From assembly GCA_015233015.1 (NCBI GenBank), contig JADFYO010000009.1, positions 1 through 64,000 of the forward strand: DNA of 64,000 nt, written 5' to 3'. Made by a program: the position numbers and the translations under genes. Position 1 is the stretch's first letter. Every line of letters starts with the position of its first letter. The notes under the pieces were generated by a model, which was given only the letters and a program-made list of their open reading frames with translations, was not told the origin of the DNA and searched no databases. This document shows, one piece after another, positions 50,822 to 60,500 of this stretch. Source of the stretch: Nitrospirota bacterium. GTDB lineage: Bacteria; Nitrospirota; Thermodesulfovibrionia; Thermodesulfovibrionales; Magnetobacteriaceae.

Positions 50822-52099
50822 TCATTCCACTCGTTCGACGATGAGCGACGACGCCTGACCCTCATAACTATGACAGTTAATCATAACCTTCGCAACCTGC
50901 TTTTGTAAAGGGAGCCGCGTTACAAGCTCAAACCGGACGGCCTCATCGACGGGGATGGAATATAAGGACGGCGGGATCATGCCGGTTTTTATCGCATATG
51001 CGGCGACTGCCGCGTCAAGTGGAGCGGCGGCGGCGTAGAGATTGCCAAGCGCGCCCTTTGTAGAAATCACGCTTATCGGACATGATTGAAACAGCTCGTT
51101 GACAGCCTCGATTTCGTTTCCATCACCGGCGGCGGTGCCGTCGCCGTGGGCTATCAGCAGATCAATGTCAGCGGGTTTCAACCCTGCCATAGAGAGGGCG
51201 GCATTCATTGAATTTCTTATCGCCGCCGCTGTTGGGCCGCACAAGAGAGCATTGTCAGTTCCAAATGCCCTGCCCCATCCGGTTATCGCGGCAATAGGAG
51301 TGACTCCGCGCCGCCTTGCCGATGACAGTGTTTCAATTGCTAAGAAACCGGCTCCATCTCCCGGAATCGTCCCCGTTCTCGATGAGGAAAATGGCCGGCA
51401 CGACAATACGCCGTCCTCGCGGGATTTCAAAACTCCGGCGATATGGCCGCGAGCGAGACTTGACGGGGTGATTTTTTCGCTTACCCCGCCAGCAAGGACT
51501 ATCTTTGCCCTTCCGCCTGTTACCGCCGCAACACCCTCGGCTATGGCCGCAAGGCCGGCGTCGGCATGAGGAGAGAAGACCGTGTTCTCCCCGCGAATCT
51601 TTAGTTTGACCGAACTCTGACATAAGGCAATGTTATTGAGCATTGACAGCGGCCACAGAGGATATATCTCCCTGTAGCCCTGCTTATAAAAAACGTCAGG
51701 GTCGAATGCGCCATCGCCGGCATCTCTTGAAGAGGACTTCACCACCGCCGGAAGCAGGTCTGCCATCTCATAGTCAACCATTGGAAGGCCGGCAAAGAAT
51801 CCTATCGAATCAGGCGTAATCTCCGGGAATTCCTCAATACGGGCATTCTTATATGCCTTTACAGCACTCTCCATTAATAGATACGAATGGGTATTCATGA
51901 TACGGGCGTCGCGCTGACTGATGTTAAGGTCTTGCCGGGTTGGACAGGCGGTTATGGCCGCCGCCTTGCAGGGAAACTCTCCTATATCAATCCTTACAGC
52001 ACCGCACCTGCCTCTCGATAAACCATCCCCAATATCCTCCGGGGTTCGGCCAAGCGCACATACCGCGCCAATTCCAGTTATTACAGCCTTTTCTCTCAT
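50822..52099 (-). CDS. Ketosynthase-like chain-length factor (catalytic Cys absent)
   Basis: The 425-residue protein has the ketosynthase fold from VITGIGAVCALG to the C-terminal NCHSYEGQASSLIVE. At the position of the nucleophile (TACAS in the partner) it reads SPHADAG, so cysteine is replaced by alanine. One histidine is kept (IAHGDGT), but the second is asparagine (KGALGNL). This is the pattern of chain-length-factor subunits that pair with an active ketosynthase and set chain length. ATG 52099 is preferred. The longer reading to 52201 adds 34 residues unlike the family. Confidence 0.82.
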   Translation of the reverse strand: MREKAVITGIGAVCALGRTPEDIGDGLSRGRCGAVRIDIGEFPCKAAAITACPTRQDLNISQRDARIMNTHSYLLMESAVKAYKNARIEEFPEITPDSIGFFAGLPMVDYEMADLLPAVVKSSSRDAGDGAFDPDVFYKQGYREIYPLWPLSMLNNIALCQSSVKLKIRGENTVFSPHADAGLAAIAEGVAAVTGGRAKIVLAGGVSEKITPSSLARGHIAGVLKSREDGVLSCRPFSSSRTGTIPGDGAGFLAIETLSSARRRGVTPIAAITGWGRAFGTDNALLCGPTAAAIRNSMNAALSMAGLKPADIDLLIAHGDGTAAGDGNEIEAVNELFQSCPISVISTKGALGNLYAAAAPLDAAVAAYAIKTGMIPPSLYSIPVDEAVRFELVTRLPLQKQVAKVMINCHSYEGQASSLIVERVE

Positions 52100-52226
52100 A
52101 CCGGCCTTAACTAGTACCAAAATACGGTCAGAAAAGTAAAGTGGAGCGGCATGCAGAGATTGCAACAAGTCACGGTTATGTGATAGGATTGATAGTGTCA
52201 AAAATTATTAACAAGCGAGGTGTTTA

Positions 52227-52619
52227 ATGTTTTCACTGCTTTTAGTAGATGATTCTAATATTACCAGGCGTTATGTCAAGAACGAAATGCTGTCTATCCT
52301 GAAATACGATGACATTGTTGTAACAGAGTGGTCAAATGGCAAAGAGGCGTGTGTGGCTTGTCAGACTCACAAAGTTGACCTGATGTTGATAGACCTGAAG
52401 ATGCCGGAGATGGACGGCTATGATGTACTGGAGTGTTTAAAGAAACACGGGATGTCAATAAAGACAATAGTGCTGAGCGGCGACATCCAGCCCGGAGTTG
52501 AGGAGATAGTGAAGAGTTCGGGGGCTATCGGCCTTTTGAAAAAACCATTTAACAGGGAACAAGTTGCTAAAGTTCTTAAACAAAATGGCTTTCAGGTCAG
52601 AGAATGCCCTGTATGTTAA
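52227..52619 (+). CDS. CheY-like single-domain response regulator
   Basis: The 130-residue protein is a lone receiver domain. The acidic pocket (VDDS near residue 7), the phosphorylated Asp in LMLIDLKMPEMDG (about 56), the Thr/Ser position in IVLSGD and the Lys in LLKKPFN are all present. The C-terminus ends in an odd CPVC pair. GAGGTG precedes the ATG. It lies between the ketosynthase group and the kinase/TPR genes and may serve the chemosensory cluster nearby. Confidence 0.88.
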   Translation: MFSLLLVDDSNITRRYVKNEMLSILKYDDIVVTEWSNGKEACVACQTHKVDLMLIDLKMPEMDGYDVLECLKKHGMSIKTIVLSGDIQPGVEEIVKSSGAIGLLKKPFNREQVAKVLKQNGFQVRECPVC

Positions 52620-52714
52620 ATACATGTAAACGATTCGTCTGACAGAAGATGAACTGGACATATTAAAAAAGAGACCTTTAATCTGGCGTCAGGAAAGGGA
52701 CGTAAAAAGGGCAA

Positions 52715-53983
52715 CTAAATACCAGCCGACGTAGGGTTATCGTCCCGCGCCCAGGACATCAGCTGAATATCCATCACATTCGTACCGGTTGGGCCAGGCT
52801 TAAAAAGGCCGCCGGAGCGTTCGAAATAGGTATAAGAATCGTTGTTTATCAGATACTCATGCGCGTCAAGCCCTTCGGCCCTGCCTGTTGCTATCGTAGA
52901 GCCATCAACTATCGCACCGGCTGCGTCTGTCGGGCCGTCTGTGCCGTCAGTACCGGCGCTCAACATAGTAATGCCCTGCTTCCCTTCGATTTCAAGGGCG
53001 AATCTGAGGGCGAGTTCCATGTTCCTGCCCCCCCTGCCCTCTCCCGTTACCGTGACGGTCGTCTCACCGCCGGAGATTAATAATTTATTATTCATTTTAA
53101 TCTCGTTCGACAGCCATTTTGCCGCGTCCTTCACATCGCCTGATATGTTGTCTGTGATAATTTCGGCGTCAAACCCCAGTTCCAGCGCCCGGGCGTGTGC
53201 CGCGTTGAGGGCCTGACTGAGGTCTGCAATGATTATCGTTTCAACATTAACCGGCCTTTGCCCGGTACCCTTGTTTATAATTTCGACGATGTTTGGCGAT
53301 AACTTATTCATCAGGCCATACTTTGTTAACACATCGATGGCCTCGCGGCTGCCTGTCGTACTTAAAGTCGTCGGGCCGGAGGCGATGACATCGAGGCGGT
53401 TACCGGGCACATCTGATATGATAAGCGACAAAATTTTAGCCGGATAGGCCAGTGCGGCAAATCCTCCGCCTTTCACCTTAGATAGCTGCTTTCTGACGGC
53501 GTTTAATTCATTAATATCGCAGCCTGACTTGAGCAGCAACTCCGTAATTTCCTGTTTTATAGAGAGGCTGACCCCATCTGAGGGCGATACAAACAGCGCC
53601 GAACCTCCGCCTGATATCAGGCACAGGATAAGCGTATCTGCCGATGCGTCCTTAACGAGTTCAATAATTTCAGCGGTACCGCTGACACCATTTTCATCGG
53701 GGACGGGATGACCGGCCTCAAGAATTCTTATCTTACCGGCGGTGCGGCTTTCGCTATGACCATATTTCGTAACGGCAACGCCGCTGATAATAATATCGTT
53801 GAGAGACTGAGAAGCAGCCAGGGCCATACCATATGCCCCCTTCCCAAACCCGACAACATACAGCCGTTTAAATCCCCCTTCGAAATAGACCCGACTGACA
53901 TAATCGACATAATTTAACACACAATTATAAGCAGAACACGCCCCGATAGCAGAGTTATAAATATCAATGAGGGAATCGGTCAT
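52715..53983 (-). CDS. Glycerate 2-kinase (GckA/MOFRL type)
   Basis: The 422-residue protein has both parts of the DUF4147-MOFRL glycerate kinase: the N-terminal domain with VVGFGKGAYGMA and SGGGSALF, and the C-terminal MOFRL region with SGGETTVTVTGEGRGGRNMELAL and AGTDGTDGPTDAAGA. These enzymes phosphorylate D-glycerate at C2 for entry into glycolysis. It overlaps the TPR gene stop by four bases, so the two are co-transcribed, although a functional link is not obvious. Confidence 0.9.
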   Translation of the reverse strand: MTDSLIDIYNSAIGACSAYNCVLNYVDYVSRVYFEGGFKRLYVVGFGKGAYGMALAASQSLNDIIISGVAVTKYGHSESRTAGKIRILEAGHPVPDENGVSGTAEIIELVKDASADTLILCLISGGGSALFVSPSDGVSLSIKQEITELLLKSGCDINELNAVRKQLSKVKGGGFAALAYPAKILSLIISDVPGNRLDVIASGPTTLSTTGSREAIDVLTKYGLMNKLSPNIVEIINKGTGQRPVNVETIIIADLSQALNAAHARALELGFDAEIITDNISGDVKDAAKWLSNEIKMNNKLLISGGETTVTVTGEGRGGRNMELALRFALEIEGKQGITMLSAGTDGTDGPTDAAGAIVDGSTIATGRAEGLDAHEYLINNDSYTYFERSGGLFKPGPTGTNVMDIQLMSWARDDNPTSAGI

Positions 53984-55524
53984 GCCGACTTTAGTTTGTG
54001 TAATGAAGCGATGCTATCTTGAATGGATCTCACATGAGGATGATCTTCGCCATAAAAACGTCGGCTTATTTCCAACGCCTGTTCCAAATATGACAGCGCC
54101 TTTTTTGATTGACCTAATTTATTCCATGCAAAACCGATATTTTTGTATGTATTTGCAATATTTGGATGATTCTCTCCATAAACATTTAAAGCAATTTCCA
54201 GCGCCTTCTCATAATACTCCAGCGCCTTCCTTAACTCTCCAATGTTATACCATGTTAAACCTATATTGTTATATCTGCTTGCAACATTTGGATGATTCGC
54301 CCCATATACACTTAAATCGATTTTCAGTGCCTTCTCAAAATATTCCAGCGCCTTCTTTGATTCTCCTAAACTATACCACGCTGTGCCAATATTGTTATAC
54401 CCAATTGCAATATCTGGATGATTGTCTCCATATACATTTAAAGCAATAGTCAGCGCCTTCTCAAAATATTCCAGCGCCTTCTTTGATTGCCCTAATTTAT
54501 TCCATGCAAAACCTATATTGTTATAAGTACTTACAACGATTGGACCATTCTCTCCATATACATTAAAACTAACATTCAACACTTTCTCAAAATACTCCAG
54601 TGCCTTCTTTGATTCTCCTAAATAATTCCACATTGCCCCTATATTGTTATAAGTGCCTATAACACTTGGATGATTCTCTCCATATATATTTAAATCAATC
54701 TCAAGTGCTTTCTCAAAATATTCGATTGCCTTCTTTGATTCTCCAAAAGTACTCCACGCCAACCCTATATTGTTATAATCTTCTGCAACGGCTTGATGCT
54801 CTTCCCCGTATAAATCTATATCGATTTTAAGCGCTCTTTCATAATAATCCATTCCTTTATTCAGTCCTTCTTTAGTACCAATATGTATGTATAAACTTCC
54901 AAGTTCTCGGTACAACATTGACAGAAGTTTTCCTGCCAAATCAGGCGGCGGCACTTTTAGGTAATCCTCAATTTCGTTAATGCGGGCAAGCCGTCGTTCA
55001 AGTGGCATCGCTCGCATATAATCATATCCATTCTCTGTGAGAAGGTTAGACGGCGTCTTTTCTTTTTCAATTAGAAAAGACAATACGGCAGACCTCCATG
55101 ACCACATATCAGGGACGGTTGTCATGAATGAATATATGCCAAGTTCTGTCATCCACAGAAACAGCGATGCCTTGCAGATACGGGCTATGCCCTCTCTGTG
55201 ATAGTTAAACCCAAGCACCATCCTGTCACCTTCGTCCATTTTCAGCCACGTGTCAAGGTCAATGACGTGTATAACGTTATATTCTTTGCTTAATTGTGCA
55301 ATCTTTTCCTCGAAGTCATTAAAATCAGGAAATTTCTCCCGGCTTACTTCAAGAATAACTGCCTTCACGCCAAAGGCGCTGATCTCATCAATTATTTTCT
55401 TCCTGAACAGCGGGTCGTTAAACTCGGCTATGACAAGCTGAAAACCACCCCCGATCTCTAATAACCTCCCGACACGGCTCAGCTCCACCTTGTGGTCAGA
55501 CGTTAATTCATACGAACGAGCCAT
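53980..55524 (-). CDS. TPR protein with seven kinesin-light-chain-type repeats and N-terminal domain
   Basis: The 514-residue protein has an N-terminal alpha/beta domain of about 165 residues of unknown family, ending with a VPDMWSWRSAVLSFL segment that resembles regions in prokaryotic STAND/TPR conflict proteins. Residues about 205-505 hold seven 42-residue TPRs with the pattern YNNIGxAWxxLGxSKKALEYFEKAL. Repeats 2-7 are nearly uniform, which indicates recent expansion. The paired P-loop ATPase gene lies 14 bases upstream, so the two proteins probably form sensor and switch of one system. Confidence 0.82.
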   Translation of the reverse strand: MARSYELTSDHKVELSRVGRLLEIGGGFQLVIAEFNDPLFRKKIIDEISAFGVKAVILEVSREKFPDFNDFEEKIAQLSKEYNVIHVIDLDTWLKMDEGDRMVLGFNYHREGIARICKASLFLWMTELGIYSFMTTVPDMWSWRSAVLSFLIEKEKTPSNLLTENGYDYMRAMPLERRLARINEIEDYLKVPPPDLAGKLLSMLYRELGSLYIHIGTKEGLNKGMDYYERALKIDIDLYGEEHQAVAEDYNNIGLAWSTFGESKKAIEYFEKALEIDLNIYGENHPSVIGTYNNIGAMWNYLGESKKALEYFEKVLNVSFNVYGENGPIVVSTYNNIGFAWNKLGQSKKALEYFEKALTIALNVYGDNHPDIAIGYNNIGTAWYSLGESKKALEYFEKALKIDLSVYGANHPNVASRYNNIGLTWYNIGELRKALEYYEKALEIALNVYGENHPNIANTYKNIGFAWNKLGQSKKALSYLEQALEISRRFYGEDHPHVRSIQDSIASLHKLKSA

Positions 55525-55538
55525 TTATTTAAAACCTC

Positions 55539-56882
55539 TTAATCTTCTTTGGCTTTTAAGGCCATTTGATAACCTTCCAAGCGCCTTACCACAGGGTGCG
55601 ATTTCCACCAGTATTCATTATACTCGAACAGAACCAGATTAAAAAGGAGATACTCGACTTTCTCTGAACCCATATCCACAGCTATTCCACTATCTATATC
55701 TACCATGAGTTTAAAGTATGTCGAGTCCTTAAATGCAAGCATTCTTTTATATTCAACCACGAGTTTGTCGATGCCATTCATTATCGTTTCCTCTGTGAAT
55801 TTATCCTTCGCAAATAAATAAGCATTCTCCAAAATCTTCATTAACTCCCTTGGTGAACCTCCCGAATATTCTATTACTTTATCAATAATACCAGGGTTTT
55901 CAAATGTGCCTGGGGTTTCGAAAAGACTTATGTCTGCTCTTCGCAAAACTATTTCCCTCATTATCTCATAGCATTCCTTGTTTTTTGTCCCATCTTTACC
56001 GGCAATCTTTATCATAGGCAATATGAAATGTTTAAATCTCTGCTGCACTTGGTTCTCCGTATAAAAAAGATGAATTGGGGTACAGTATAAAAAGTTAGCA
56101 CGTATGCATTTTAACTGGTTTGAGTCCTCTATAAAAAACCTTACACCGTCTTCCCTGGACATTTTATCTGTCCCGTCAACTATAAACAATACCCTCCGCC
56201 CCAGTAACCTCTTTTCGGTTTCACGTTCCACTACACCTATCAATGAGTGAAACGCGTTAGCGAAGTCGGTAAAAAAATGCTTAATCACTTCTCTTAATTC
56301 TTTTTTATATGCCGAGCCTATTTTGAGAGAATTCGTTAATTTACTAAAAATCTTAATCAGCAATGGAATGTCCACTTTAGCTTCCACTCCAGCATTTAAT
56401 TCAGAAGCAATGCTCTTCGTAGTTTCACTTTTTATAGTTATTTCCTTAAACCACGATTGTAGGCTTGTCAGGTAAACCGAACCTATTTCGATATTATCTT
56501 TCCCTAATTTTTCTAACAACTTCTTGGCAAGTGACATCAGCAAATCAGGGTATTGTAGATTATTTGGGTCTAGCTCCTCCTCTACATCAATAAATACTAC
56601 ATAAAACAATTCGCTTTTGTTGAGATCCCTTGAAAGCCTTCTCAATTCGGTACTCTTGCCGCACCCAATGTGCCCGCAAAATAAAGTATGACCACTTTCG
56701 GGAAGCGAAACATCGGGGTAAGTCGAAAGGTCAAAGCCCATCTTCTTGTACAGCTGATTATAATCCAACGCGCCTCTGCCTTTTTCGGTATCGACATAAC
56801 GCGGGTCGTTATACTCTAAAGGCTGACTGAAATCCAGCTGCCTTGCGGCTTCGGCTATTTTCTTTGGCGGTGTGTATTTCAA
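55539..56882 (-). CDS. P-loop ATPase paired with the TPR protein
   Basis: This 447-residue AAA/STAND-like ATPase has Walker A GHIGCGKST at 70-78, Walker B VLFIVDGTDK (Asp236) and a sensor-like SGGSPRELMK near residue 345. A winged-helix-like region may follow (about 380-440). The start codon is TTG, because no ATG lies between the preceding cheW stop and the first domain. It is followed after 14 bases by the TPR gene. No close functional family was recognised. A role in signalling or anti-phage defence is possible. Confidence 0.75.
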   Translation of the reverse strand: MKYTPPKKIAEAARQLDFSQPLEYNDPRYVDTEKGRGALDYNQLYKKMGFDLSTYPDVSLPESGHTLFCGHIGCGKSTELRRLSRDLNKSELFYVVFIDVEEELDPNNLQYPDLLMSLAKKLLEKLGKDNIEIGSVYLTSLQSWFKEITIKSETTKSIASELNAGVEAKVDIPLLIKIFSKLTNSLKIGSAYKKELREVIKHFFTDFANAFHSLIGVVERETEKRLLGRRVLFIVDGTDKMSREDGVRFFIEDSNQLKCIRANFLYCTPIHLFYTENQVQQRFKHFILPMIKIAGKDGTKNKECYEIMREIVLRRADISLFETPGTFENPGIIDKVIEYSGGSPRELMKILENAYLFAKDKFTEETIMNGIDKLVVEYKRMLAFKDSTYFKLMVDIDSGIAVDMGSEKVEYLLFNLVLFEYNEYWWKSHPVVRRLEGYQMALKAKED

Positions 56883-56900
56883 ATATACTTTATCCTAATC

Positions 56901-57365
56901 CTAAAACATCGAGCTGGCAGATGACCCTTCCAGTATTTTGTCGATGTCGAGCAGGATTATCAGTCTGTCGTTTAATTTGGCTATGCCCTGGATGAACTCC
57001 GTTGAGATGTTACTCGACATAGGCGGCGTAGGCTCTACCACATCTGACGGCACACGCAGTACCTCAGATACCGAATCCACTATCAGGCCGATTGTTACCC
57101 CCTGCAAACCAACGATCATCACCCTCGAGCTCTCATCGCTTGACCGGCCTTCCATCCCGAATTTCCCTCTCAGGCTCATTACCTGAATTACCTTTCCCCT
57201 TAGATTCATCACACCCTCGACAAATGGCGGCGCGTTGGGGACCATCGTTATCTCGGTCATCCGGTTTATCTCCTGCACCTTTAATATGTCAATGGCATAC
57301 TCCTCCGTTCCCAGCGTGAATGTCACCAACTGTAATACTGTGCCGGTTGCGGCTAATGCCCCCAT
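56901..57365 (-). CDS. cheW: Chemotaxis coupling protein CheW
   Basis: CheW bridges chemoreceptors and the CheA kinase. The 154-residue protein shows the typical SH3-like double barrel, with LVTFTLGTEEYAIDI at the start, NLRGKVIQVMSLRGKFG in the middle and DSVSEVLRVP later. GAAGGAGGCG precedes the ATG. It is the only other core chemotaxis gene near the four receptors. CheA, CheB and CheR are not in the window. Confidence 0.93.
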   Translation of the reverse strand: MGALAATGTVLQLVTFTLGTEEYAIDILKVQEINRMTEITMVPNAPPFVEGVMNLRGKVIQVMSLRGKFGMEGRSSDESSRVMIVGLQGVTIGLIVDSVSEVLRVPSDVVEPTPPMSSNISTEFIQGIAKLNDRLIILLDIDKILEGSSASSMF

Positions 57366-57517
57366 ATCAACGCCTCCTTCTCTATAATCGGGAATTAGGT
57401 AAAAACCTATTCAATTCTTTATCGGTACCCTTATAATATTAACATATACAGGCCGGATAATTACAGTAAAAAATAATTCCTTTTTCAAGGTTCAGTTTAT
57501 ATTATAATACACACGTA

Positions 57518-57546
57518 TTGACTATCTCTCGCGGCGGCGTTATAAT
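57518..57546 (+). promoter_or_regulatory. Sigma-70 promoter of the RND pump gene
   Basis: TTGACT at 57518-57523 and TATAAT at 57541-57546 are separated by 17 bases. Transcription would begin near 57553, about 33 bases before the pump gene. The rest of the 220-base gap to cheW is AT-rich with no other clear signal. Confidence 0.72.
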
Positions 57547-57585
57547 ACCGCCTGAGGATACTGGAATCAGGGTGTTATTGTTAAG

Positions 57586-60500
57586 ATGAACCTATCGGAA
57601 ATCTGGATAAAGCGGCCTGTAATGACAACGCTTGTTATGTGTATGCTGTTGTTGTTCGGCATTGCCGGCTATAAGAAACTGCCGGTTAACAGTCTGCCTA
57701 CGGTCGATTTCCCTACGATTCAGGTTACCGTAAACTTCCCCGGGGCAAACGCCGAGACTATGGCCTCCACTGTTGCAACACCTCTGGAAAGGCAGTTTAC
57801 CCAAATAGCCGGACTTGAGCAGATGACATCGTCAAGTTCCACAGGGAAGACCAATATTACCCTTCAGTTTTCCCTCGACAGGAGCATCGACGCCGCCGCT
57901 CAGGATGTTAGTTCATACATCGCGGCAGCCGCCAAAGACCTCCCTTCCACGCTGCCCTATCCGCCAACTTATAAGAAAGTAAATCCCGCCGACAATCCCG
58001 TAATCTATATCGCCATATCCTCGGATACCCTTCGCATGTCGCAGGTGGACGAATACGCTGAGACCTTTATCTCCGAGCATATATCGATGCTCTCCGGCGT
58101 TTCTCAGGTGCTCGTGTATGGCGCTCAGAAATTTGCCGTCAGGGTGCGTGTAAATCCGTCTAAGCTTGTCTCCTACGGCATTGGCCTCGACGAGGTCAAA
58201 ACGGCCATAAACGCCGGCAACGTCAATCTCCCAAACGGCATAATAGACAGCAGCTACCAGCAATATTCGATACAATCGAACGGCCAGCTATTTAACGCCG
58301 CAGGTTATCTGCCGCTTATCATCGCATACCGCAACGGCTCTCCCGTCAGGATACGAGATGTCGGCACAGCCGACGACGACGTCGAAAACAACAGGACCGC
58401 CGCGTGGTTTAAGACGAAGGAAAAGTCTGACCGCGCCATCATAATAGTCGTAAAACGCCAGCCAGGCAGTAACACCGTCGAAGTGGCAGACAGCATTATG
58501 ACACTCATTCCCAGGCTCAAATCTCAGCTTCCCGAGTCGCTCAGCATGAAGGTCTTTTACAATCAGGCCAACTATATCAGGGAATCCGCCAATGACGTTC
58601 AATATACGCTTATTTTTACTATCTTTCTGGTCGTCCTGATAATCTATTTGTTTCTCCGGTCAGCAGCAGCCACAGTGATTCCCGGCATAGCCGTGCCGCT
58701 TTCGATTATAGGCACGTTTTGCGTCATGTATGTATTAAACTACAGCCTGAATAATCTTACGCTGATGGCGTTGACCCTTTCGGCCGGATTTGTCGTAGAT
58801 GACGCCGTGGTGGTGCTCGAGAATATCTTCCGCCGCATGGAACACGGCGAGACCGCCATGAAGGCCGCCTTCGACGGCTCCAAAGAGATCAGTTTTACCG
58901 TGTTGTCTATGACCGTATCTCTTGTGGTCGTCTTTATTCCCATCATGTTTATGTCCGGTATAATAGGAAGGCTCTTCAGGGAATTTGCCGTAAGCATAGG
59001 CGTTGCAATCCTCGTGTCAGGGTTTATTTCCCTTACGCTTACGCCGATGCTCTGCAGCAGATTTCTCCGCCACGGTGGAAGCGCACACAACTCAGGCAAT
59101 AGCTATTACGAAAAGGCCTTCGACTATGTATTAAAAATCTATGGCTCGGCCCTGAAGGCCGTGCTAAAACACCGATATACCATGCTTGTATTTACTATAA
59201 TTGTCATGGCAGCTACCATGTTTTTATTTATTTACATAAAAAAGGGTTTTATACCGGGCGAAGACCAGAATTATTTCAGAGGGGTTACGCTGGCCTCAGA
59301 GAGCATCTCCTTCAAGGACATGGTAAGACACCAACAGGCCATATCCGAGATTGCAAAAACTGAGCCAGAGGTCGTAAGTCTCCTCTCCGTTGTCGCCCCG
59401 ATGAGTCTGCCCGGCGCCAACACCGGCATATTGTTCGTTACCCTGTCCGACAGCAAAGACCGCAAGCGCACAGCTGACCAGATAATCGCCTCTATGCGCC
59501 CAAAGCTCAACTCTGTAATCGGCCTCAGGGCATTCCTTCAGAATCCCCCTGTTATTACTATAGGAGGGCAGGTCACCAACGCCCTCTATCAGTTTACACT
59601 CCAGTCTGTTGACCTTACGGAACTCTTCAGGTATGGCGACATATTAACACAAAAGGTGCGCACAATTGACGGCCTTGCCGATGTCTCTAACGATATTATG
59701 TTGAACAGCCCGCGAGTAAACGTCGAAATTGACAGAGATAAGGCATCTGCCCTTGGGCTTACGTTAAACGCCATTCAGGACACCCTCTACTCAGCCTACG
59801 GCACCAGACAGGTATCGACTATTTATACCGATATTAACCAATATCAGGTAATACTTGAGGTCGAACCAAGGTTCCAGCTTGACCCCTCAGCACTTTCTCT
59901 TCTATACGTCCGCTCAACAGACGGCAAGATGGTTCCATTACACACCATTGCAAAAGTTACAATGGGCTCCGGCCCTCTGGTTGTAAACCACACGGCACAG
60001 CTGCCCTCGGCAACGATTTCTTTTAACCTCCACGGCAATAAATCCATTGGCGAGGCCGTCGATGAAATCACAAAAATCGCGAAGGAGACCCTTCCGGCAA
60101 GCGTTACAACGAGTTTTCAAGGCTCGGCTCAGGAATTCAAAAAATCAATATCAAGCATGGGCATACTTTTGATTATTACTATATTGATAATATACGTCGT
60201 GCTGGGAATACTTTACGAGAGTTTTATACACCCGATAACCATCCTGACATCGCTTCCGCTGGCTGGCTTTGGGGCATTGGGGACACTGATGCTGTTTAAC
60301 ATGGAACTTGATGTGTATGCCTTTGTAGGAGTAGTAATGCTGGTTGGCCTTGTGAAGAAAAACGGCATTATGATGGTTGACTTTGCCCTGCAGCTGGAGC
60401 GTGAAAACGGGGAAAGTCCTGTGGATTCAATTTACCATGCCTGCATGATAAGGTTTCGCCCGATTATGATGACAACAATGGCGGCACTGTTTGGAACACT

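Noticed and set aside
52630-52730. An open stretch after the response regulator reading LTEDELDILKKRPLIW and onwards.
   Set aside because: It lacks an ATG, GTG or TTG start and a ribosome site. It could be a relic, but there is too little to call a pseudogene.
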